Part shown: positions 7,277 to 12,384 of the stretch, in pieces
Layout of the letters: each line of letters opens with the position of its first letter
Position numbering within the stretch: position 1 is the first letter of the stretch
Source of the DNA: CAZUGH01 sp964619785
GTDB taxonomy: Bacteria > Bacillota > Clostridia > Lachnospirales > Lachnospiraceae
Assembly: GCA_964619785.1 (NCBI GenBank)
Contig: CAZUGH010000053.1
Span: forward strand, 1 to 12,384
Length of the DNA stretch: 12,384 bases
Direction of reading: 5' to 3'
Position numbers and translations under genes: made by a program
Notes under the pieces: generated by a model
What the model was told of the DNA's origin: nothing
Database searches by the model: none
What the model saw: the letters and a program-made list of their open reading frames with translations, nothing else

Positions 7277-8783
7277 TTAATCTTCCTGTTTTTTACGTAA
7301 TCTAATCACTGCAACTAATCCGCAAGCTGCCAATGCCATAATAACGACTGCCATTTCATATGGGAAGTTATCACCTGTCTGTACCGCACTGTCGTTTCCC
7401 TCATCGCTTGCAGAGCTTGAACTCGATGTATCGGTATCAGCATCTGCATCTGCACCTGCTGTATCACTATCATTATCATCATCCGATGATGGTGTCGGTG
7501 TTACACGGTTTACAACAAGAACTGTTGGACTTGGTGTTGGTGCTNNNNNNNNNNNNNNNNNNNNNNNNNNNNNNNNNNNNNNNNNNNNNNNNNNNNNNNN
7601 NNNNNNNNNNNNNNNNNNNNNNNNNNNNNNNNNNNNNNNNNNNNGTTGGTGCTACTGGAGTTGGGGTTACCACTTCAACGGTTGGAGATGGAGACGGTTC
7701 TACTCCAACTCCATTATAAGGGAAGAAATGTCCCTCGCCAGCTGATGTAACATTAGCTCCAATATAATTTCCTTCAAAGTTTCCTCCATTAATCGCGATG
7801 TCTGCTTTTGGTGCAACTACATGTCCTGGAATAAAATCTGCATTTATATTTGTTGCTTCAGGGAAGTTCCAAATCAACTTCATTCCTTTGGTATATAACT
7901 GACCACACTGATCTACTCCCGTTAATTGCTTCAATCCAGTGTTTGAATCAATTAATTTGAGATTGTTTCCATCTTCATCACATATATAGATAAAGATTCG
8001 ATTGTTTGAAGATGTTGGTCCACTATTATCATTACCTAGTTTGAACGAAGATGAACCAGTTATATTTATAACTTTTTGTTTTGTAATCAAGTCATCTAAC
8101 GAACTATATCCCTTTAATACAATAGCTCTATAATTTGTACCATTATCAAGTACATTGGTGTTAAACAAATCTCCATCAACATTAACAATATCATCTGCTT
8201 TATCAATATATAAAGCATTGAGTTTTGAACCCCACATCTCAACCTGTTTCACACTAGATGATTTCTTCAATTCAGCATCTGTCGCCAAATAACTTTTTGT
8301 TGACTGTGTAACCCAGGCACTTGATTGTCCTGTTATTTGTGTAAATGCAGATGTGACATCAATCTTGGCATCCTTTGCACATTGCTCAAAAGACAAATTA
8401 CCAGATACATTTGTAGTGCTGCTATTCGTTGTATAAAACACTTTGCACTGATCAAAATTCATTTCTGGATAGTCAGGTGCTAGCCACCCACTATTGGTAT
8501 AATTTCCCACTGTGATGATTTCATTAATATAAGAGTCAGCTACTGCAGCGTCTCCAAAGTTTGTAATAGTTCCCTTACCACCTACAACCAGGCCACCTAC
8601 TGTATGACCATTTGTAATCACTAAGTCATTTTTGACGAAATACTGATACTTACTTAGTATTGACTCAACCGAATAATCTGAATCACTTGCAAATACACTG
8701 CCTCCAAATTCTTGAAATAATGTAATGGCTGACAATGTAAATATCATTATGAATGCAACCATTTTCATTTTCGTAATTTTCAT
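7277..8783 (-). CDS. Secreted choice-of-anchor A domain protein with sortase-type C-terminus (interrupted by assembly gap)
   Basis: The start at ATG 8783 has GGAGG 7 bases upstream. Residues 1-32 form a signal peptide (KITKMKMVAFIMIFTLSAI, cleavage expected after VFA). Residues about 35-365 match the choice-of-anchor A domain: a beta-rich start with KNDLVITNGHTVGGLVVGG, and the hallmark end with LIWNFPEATNINADFIPGH, VVAPKADIAINGGNFEG and EGHFFPYNG. A Pro/Thr linker (PSPSPTVEVVTPTPVAP) runs into the 100-N gap. Beyond it the frame reads APTPSPTV, an Asp/Ser/Ala-rich stretch, VQTGDN, a hydrophobic segment (AVVIMALAACGLVAVI) and a basic tail RLRKKQED ending at TAA 7279-7277. VQTGDN, membrane span and positive tail form a sortase-like wall-anchoring signal, though not a textbook LPXTG. 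The two parts are out of frame only because of the 100-N placeholder. The ligand is unknown; some relatives are adhesin-like. A terminator follows at 7222-7252. Confidence 0.85.
7545..7644. other. Assembly gap of 100 N
   Basis: Exactly 100 N, the conventional size for a gap of unknown length, lies within the Pro/Thr repeat-coding linker of the surface protein. The same 9 bases, GTTGGTGCT, stand on both sides (7536-7544 and 7645-7653), which points to a repeat that broke the assembly. Confidence 0.98.
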
Positions 8784-8824
8784 AACACTTCCTCCATCTG
8801 AATTTCTTTCAGTTACAATTTCTA

Positions 8825-8852
8825 ACCATACCTCTATAAATAATATCGACAA
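8825..8852 (-). promoter_or_regulatory. Possible weak promoter for the surface protein gene
   Basis: On the minus strand TTGTCG (8852-8847), a 16-base spacer and TATGGT (8830-8825) lie about 42 bases before the surface protein start. Both hexamers are imperfect. No convincing terminator separates hemW from this gene, so readthrough from the lepA promoter is also possible. Confidence 0.3.
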
Positions 8853-8861
8853 AACTTCTCA

Positions 8862-10016
8862 TTACTTGAGATTTTTATCATGTATAAACTGAGACATCAC
8901 ATAATTCGAGACATCTAGGCCATACTCTGTCAATTTTATATATCCCGATTCAACATCTAATGTACCCTCTTTTTTCAATGTTTCTATCGTTTTTCCATAC
9001 TCTTTCTGCAAGGTTATTCCAAATATTTTTCTAAACTCTTCGATTGATATTCCTTTGGTTTTTCTAAGTCCAAGGAAAATGAATTCCTCCATATCCTCAA
9101 TTTGTTGATTCAGATGATACTCATCCACCACATGTTTCCCTTGTTGAACCAATTCACAGTATTTGTTCACATCACTTACATTAGAAAATCGTGCTCCTTT
9201 TAAATAAGAGGACGCACCTACACCCAGTCCTAGATACTCATCCATAGACCAGTATTTCATATTATGACGACACTCAAACCCTTCCTTTGCATAATTAGAA
9301 ATCTCATATCGTTCATATCCTGACTGATGTAAAATCTCTTTGGTATCCGCATACAAAATTCGATCTAGTTCTTCATCAACTGGTGGCGTTTCATGATATT
9401 TCTCATAAAAAGGGGTTCCTTCTTCTATAATGAGACTATATGCCGAGATATGTTCTGGTTCAAGTGCAATCACCTGATTACAAGAATTTGCATAGCTCTC
9501 TCTTGTCTGTCCTGGAATAGATGCCATAAGATCAATATTGATATTATCATATCCACATTTTCTCGCCAGTTCATAGCTATGTAAAAAATCTTCCCAGCTA
9601 TGAATTCTTCCTAACAACTTAAGTTCCTTATTATTAGTGCTTTGTAATCCAAAACTAAGTCGATTCACACCGGCACGACGATACGATTGCAACTTTTCAC
9701 TGGTCACAGTTCCAGGATTACATTCCATTGTAATCTCTGCCTTCTTTGTCATCTTAAACTTTGCATGAATTTGTTCAAAAAAAGAGTCGATGAAACACTC
9801 CTTCATAACCGAAGGAGTACCCCCACCGAAAAATATAGAGTCCACTTCATAATCGCTAACAATATTCACTTGACCTATCTCTTTCGAAAGTGCCTTTGCA
9901 TACGTTTCCATCACCTCATCCGATGCAGGTCCTGACAAAAAATCGCAATAGAGACATTTACGAGCACAAAATGGTATATGAAGATATAACCCTAGCCTTT
10001 TTTTATTCATCATCAT
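8862..10016 (-). CDS. hemW: Radical SAM heme chaperone HemW
   Basis: HemW is a radical SAM relative of oxygen-independent coproporphyrinogen oxidase that binds heme and delivers it to target proteins; older annotations call it HemN. The 384 residues show the 4Fe-4S motif CARKCLYC (C17, C21, C24) followed by DF, the SAM-binding GGGTPS (64-69), ECNPGT, RLSFGLQS, NIDLMASIPGQT, the HNMKYW motif and a C-terminal winged-helix-like HemN_C region. The length and the lack of the HemN N-terminal extension favour HemW over a true coproporphyrinogen dehydrogenase. Its start lies in three consecutive ATG codons (10016-10008) inside the end of lepA, overlapping by 8-14 bases. There is no good Shine-Dalgarno sequence before them, so translation is probably coupled to lepA, and the exact initiator is uncertain. 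Confidence 0.93.
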   Translation of the reverse strand: MMMNKKRLGLYLHIPFCARKCLYCDFLSGPASDEVMETYAKALSKEIGQVNIVSDYEVDSIFFGGGTPSVMKECFIDSFFEQIHAKFKMTKKAEITMECNPGTVTSEKLQSYRRAGVNRLSFGLQSTNNKELKLLGRIHSWEDFLHSYELARKCGYDNINIDLMASIPGQTRESYANSCNQVIALEPEHISAYSLIIEEGTPFYEKYHETPPVDEELDRILYADTKEILHQSGYERYEISNYAKEGFECRHNMKYWSMDEYLGLGVGASSYLKGARFSNVSDVNKYCELVQQGKHVVDEYHLNQQIEDMEEFIFLGLRKTKGISIEEFRKIFGITLQKEYGKTIETLKKEGTLDVESGYIKLTEYGLDVSNYVMSQFIHDKNLK

Positions 10017-11820
10017 CTAACTTCAGTACACTCATGAAAGCCTTCTGTGGTATCTCCACATTGCCAACCTGACGCATACGTTTCTTACCTTCCTTTTGCT
10101 TCTCTAATAATTTACGTTTACGAGAGATATCACCACCGTAACACTTAGCAAGTACATCCTTACGCATTGCTTTAACTGTCTCTCTCGCAATAACTTTGCT
10201 ACCTATGGCAGCCTGAATCGGAATTTCGAAAAGCTGTCTAGGAATCTCTTTCTTCAATTTCTCACACATCTTACGTCCTCGCTCCTGTGCACTACCCGCA
10301 TGAACGATAAAGGATAAGGCATCTACCTCCTCCTTATTGATTAAGATATTTAGTTTCACAAGCTCTGCTCGCTCATATCCCTTCATCTCATAATCAAATG
10401 ACGCATAGCCTCGAGAGCGAGACTTTAAACTATCAAAGAAATCATAAATAATTTCATTCAATGGTAATGTATACTTAAGGAGTGCCCTTGTCTCTTCCAT
10501 GTATTCCATTCCGAGATAAATGCCACGTCGCTCCTGACATAATGTCATAATCGCTCCCACAAATTCTGTCGTCACCATAATTTCTGCGGTCACAACAGGC
10601 TCGTCCATATGATCAATCTCCGAAGGATCTGGTAAATTCGATGGGTTGGTCACTTCTACCATCTCACCATTTGTCTTATATACATGATAGATAACACCTG
10701 GTGCGGTTGTCACTAAGTCTAAATTGTACTCTCTCTCAAGTCTCTCTTGAATGACCTCAAGATGTAAAAGTCCAAGGAATCCACAGCGGAATCCAAATCC
10801 AAGTGCCATCGAGGTCTCAGCTTCAAATTGTAATGCTGCATCGTTGAGTTGAAGTTTCTCTAGTGCATCACGAAGATCCTGATATTTTGCACCATCCGCT
10901 GGATATAATCCACAATATACCATTGGCTGAACCTGTTTGTAACCAGGCAATGCTTCGCTACATGGATTCTGTGCATCCGTAACGGTATCACCTACACGTG
11001 TTCCATCTACACTTTTTAGACTAGCTGTAATATATCCAACCATACCTGCTGACAATTCATCACTTGGTATAAACTGGCCTGGTCCAAAAGTACCTACCTC
11101 AATGACTTCCTCTTCCATATCCGTAGCCATCATACGAAGTAATGTCCCCTTCTTAACGGTACCCTCAAAAATACGGCAAAAGATAATAACACCTTTATAT
11201 GAGTCATATACGGAATCGAAAATCAAAGCCTTTAAAGGAGCCTTGGCATCTCCTGATGGAGCAGGAATCTTGGTAACTACCTGTTCAAGCACTTCTTCTA
11301 TATTAAGTCCCATCTTGGCAGAAATCAGTGGTGCATCCTGCGCTTCAATACCGATGACATCCTCAATCTCACTCTTGACACGTTCTGGCTCCGCACTTGG
11401 CAAATCAATCTTATTAATAACTGGCATAATCTCTAAATCATGATCAATCGCCAGATAACAATTCGCCAATGTCTGCGCTTCAATTCCCTGTGCTGCATCA
11501 ACAATTAGAATTGCTCCCTCACAAGCCGCTAAACTTCTTGATACCTCGTAGTTGAAATCGACATGTCCTGGGGTGTCAATCAAATTAAATATATACTCTT
11601 CGCCATCTTTTGCCTTATATACAATACGAACTGTCTGAGCCTTAATCGTAATACCACGTTCACGCTCTAAATCCATATTGTCAAGAACCTGCGCTTGCAT
11701 CTCACGACTAGTAAGTAATCCAGTCTTTTCAATAATACGGTCAGCTAGTGTAGACTTACCGTGGTCAATATGTGCTATAATACAAAAATTTCTTATATGA
11801 TCTTGATTAATATTAGACAT
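10003..11820 (-). CDS. lepA: Elongation factor 4 (LepA), ribosome-associated GTPase
   Basis: LepA/EF4 is a translational GTPase that acts on the ribosome and has been linked to back-translocation, recovery from ionic stress and initiation or assembly. The 605 residues match the family length. The GTPase motifs are complete: AHIDHGKST (16-24), ERGITI (54-59), DTPGH (82-86), NKID (136-139) and SAK (167-169). These are followed by domain II, the EF-G-like domains with GFGFRCGFLGLLHLEV, and the LepA-specific C-terminal domain with AKCYGGDISRKRKLLEKQ and GNVEIPQKAFM. The start ATG at 11820 has AGGAGG at 11831-11826. It has its own strong promoter (11865-11894). hemW overlaps its end, an arrangement widely seen in Firmicutes. 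Identification is certain. Confidence 0.98.
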   Translation of the reverse strand: MSNINQDHIRNFCIIAHIDHGKSTLADRIIEKTGLLTSREMQAQVLDNMDLERERGITIKAQTVRIVYKAKDGEEYIFNLIDTPGHVDFNYEVSRSLAACEGAILIVDAAQGIEAQTLANCYLAIDHDLEIMPVINKIDLPSAEPERVKSEIEDVIGIEAQDAPLISAKMGLNIEEVLEQVVTKIPAPSGDAKAPLKALIFDSVYDSYKGVIIFCRIFEGTVKKGTLLRMMATDMEEEVIEVGTFGPGQFIPSDELSAGMVGYITASLKSVDGTRVGDTVTDAQNPCSEALPGYKQVQPMVYCGLYPADGAKYQDLRDALEKLQLNDAALQFEAETSMALGFGFRCGFLGLLHLEVIQERLEREYNLDLVTTAPGVIYHVYKTNGEMVEVTNPSNLPDPSEIDHMDEPVVTAEIMVTTEFVGAIMTLCQERRGIYLGMEYMEETRALLKYTLPLNEIIYDFFDSLKSRSRGYASFDYEMKGYERAELVKLNILINKEEVDALSFIVHAGSAQERGRKMCEKLKKEIPRQLFEIPIQAAIGSKVIARETVKAMRKDVLAKCYGGDISRKRKLLEKQKEGKKRMRQVGNVEIPQKAFMSVLKLDDDE

Positions 11821-11864
11821 CTGTTCCTCCTGTTACTCTTCTATAAAGAGTCAATCAATTATCA

Positions 11865-11894
11865 ATTATAGCACATCTCCACTTTTTTTGTCTA
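11865..11894 (-). promoter_or_regulatory. Promoter of lepA-hemW
   Basis: On the minus strand TAGACA (11894-11889, 5 of 6), an 18-base spacer and a perfect TATAAT (11870-11865) lie immediately after the T-tract of the previous terminator. Transcription should begin near 11858. The leader of about 38 bases contains a small inverted repeat, CTCTT-TATAG-AAGAG (11850-11836), just before the ribosome site. Confidence 0.8.
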
Positions 11895-11896
11895 CC

Positions 11897-11922
11897 AAAA
11901 AGGAGCGGCTTCATACCGCTCC
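11897..11922 (-). terminator. Rho-independent terminator after the 108-residue gene
   Basis: Read on the minus strand, GGAGCGG (11922-11916), a 7-base loop and CCGCTCC (11908-11902) are followed by five T residues (11901-11897). The GC-rich 7-bp stem begins 2 bases past the TAG stop of the upstream gene and separates it from the lepA promoter. Confidence 0.88.
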
Positions 11923-11924
11923 CT

Positions 11925-12251
11925 CTATAGGTTTAATAATCTTCTCAATGCTTTGATATTATTCTCAACTGCTTCAGCTTTCTCAATTCGCTCTGGATTC
12001 TGATCACAACTTCGAAACTTCTCTATTCTTGTGATAATCTCCACATTAAGTGTGTTCAAATCGCGGCTTTTTCCGCCCTTGGTCGCTACATCATACTTTG
12101 CAATTGCTGTTAACATTTCGCGTTTTCTATCATTCCATTCTGAGTTAATCTCACTTAGCTTGGTTTCTTCCTCGTCAAGCATCTGTCGATAAATCACTTT
12201 CATGTCTGCATCGTATCGTTCTTTGATATTCTCCTTGGAAAATTCGTTCAT
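11925..12251 (-). CDS. Hypothetical charged, probably helical small protein
   Basis: I do not recognise this 108-residue protein. It is dominated by Glu, Lys, Arg, Asn and Asp and has only one proline and one cysteine (RSCDQNPERIEK). It has no signal peptide or membrane segment. Heptad-like spacing around KVIYRQMLDEEETKLSEI and again near the end (AVENNIKALRRLLNL) suggests two alpha-helical or coiled-coil stretches joined by a Gly/Lys-containing turn (TKGGKSRD), so it may be a cytoplasmic protein that binds a partner. The start ATG at 12251 has GGGGG 6 bases upstream; a GTG directly before it is a less likely start. It is a single transcription unit with its own promoter (12278-12306) and a clear terminator, directly upstream of lepA. 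The well-placed ribosome site and terminator make it a real gene; its function is unknown. Confidence 0.78.
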   Translation of the reverse strand: MNEFSKENIKERYDADMKVIYRQMLDEEETKLSEINSEWNDRKREMLTAIAKYDVATKGGKSRDLNTLNVEIITRIEKFRSCDQNPERIEKAEAVENNIKALRRLLNL

Positions 12252-12277
12252 CACGATCCCCCTTTGTACTCTTCTAT

Positions 12278-12306
12278 ATCATATAATAGGTATTCTCATT
12301 TTACAA
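12278..12306 (-). promoter_or_regulatory. Promoter of the 108-residue hypothetical gene
   Basis: On the minus strand TTGTAA (12306-12301, 4 of 6), a 17-base spacer and TATGAT (12283-12278, 5 of 6) lie 27 bases before the ATG. An alternative further upstream (TTGACC near 12340) has a poorer -10. Confidence 0.55.
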
Positions 12307-12384
12307 TTCTCATCGTATAAATTTTACATAAATTATGGGTCAATCATTTTTTTCGTGGGATTGCCACCACGTAATGTATTGATT
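12307..12384 (-). other. Right-edge region, possibly the 3' end of an upstream minus-strand gene
   Basis: The last 78 bases are too short to assign. Read on the minus strand from the edge, all three frames are open for about 40-50 bases and then stop between about 12330 and 12350. One of them, ending GGNPTKKMIDP, looks the most protein-like but matches nothing I recognise. An imperfect inverted repeat, CGTGG/CCACG (12354-12371), is present but has no T-tract on the correct side to be a terminator. Confidence 0.25.

Noticed and set aside
7545..7644. A frameshift or pseudogene in the surface protein
   Set aside because: The frame change comes entirely from the arbitrary 100-N length; the two halves share a linker style and can be joined in frame.
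7360..7719. A plus-strand frame crossing the N gap
   Set aside because: It exists only because N cannot encode stops and because the opposite strand is a low-complexity linker.
8855..8871. Small hairpin TCTCA/TGAGA at the end of hemW followed by AGTTTT
   Set aside because: The stem is only 5 bp, AT-rich and includes the hemW stop codon, with a broken T-tract; too weak to call a terminator.
12354..12371. Inverted repeat CGTGG/CCACG near the right edge
   Set aside because: On the minus strand it is followed by A residues, and on the plus strand no T-tract follows the stem, so it fits a terminator on neither strand.

Overview
The window looks like a stretch of chromosome from a low-GC Gram-positive anaerobe of the Clostridia, probably Lachnospiraceae-like. 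This is inferred from the A+T-rich sequence, strong AGGAGG ribosome sites, an oxygen-independent HemW, a short cobalamin methionine synthase without a reactivation domain, LytR-CpsA-Psr wall biology and a sortase-type surface protein. The species cannot be named from the sequence alone. It is a draft scaffold: positions 7545-7644 are a 100-N gap. Every gene I can support lies on the minus strand, so transcription runs from high to low coordinates.

In transcription order: (1) At the right edge is a short stretch that may hold the last codons of an unseen gene. It is followed by a 108-residue unknown charged protein (11925-12251) with a plausible promoter and a clear terminator. (2) lepA (EF4) and hemW (heme chaperone) form an overlapping pair under a strong promoter. 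(3) A secreted, cell-wall-anchored protein with a choice-of-anchor A domain follows (7277-8783); the gap interrupts its Pro/Thr linker, and the gene ends in a hairpin terminator. (4) A promoter at 7179-7207 starts a tight five-gene run: histidine phosphatase, short MetH, two family-2 glycosyltransferases and an LCP ligase. (5) A second consensus promoter, squeezed against the LCP stop codon, drives ilvN and ilvC; ilvC runs off the left edge.

Functionally the window combines translation-factor and heme housekeeping genes, a methionine/one-carbon gene co-transcribed with cell-surface glycan assembly genes, and branched-chain amino acid synthesis (acetolactate synthase regulatory subunit and ketol-acid reductoisomerase). 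The glycosyltransferases and LCP protein suggest synthesis of a wall-linked polysaccharide and its attachment to peptidoglycan.

For four genes the ribosome-binding site favours a start codon downstream of the longest open frame (LCP, MetH, histidine phosphatase, surface protein), and a fifth (the 108-residue protein) starts one codon later. I found no CRISPR array, transposon, tRNA, rRNA or riboswitch, and nothing that amounts to an undescribed defence or mobile system. The points most worth a second look are the metH/glycan operon, the surface protein with its non-canonical sorting signal and frame-consistent gap, and the unknown 108-residue gene.
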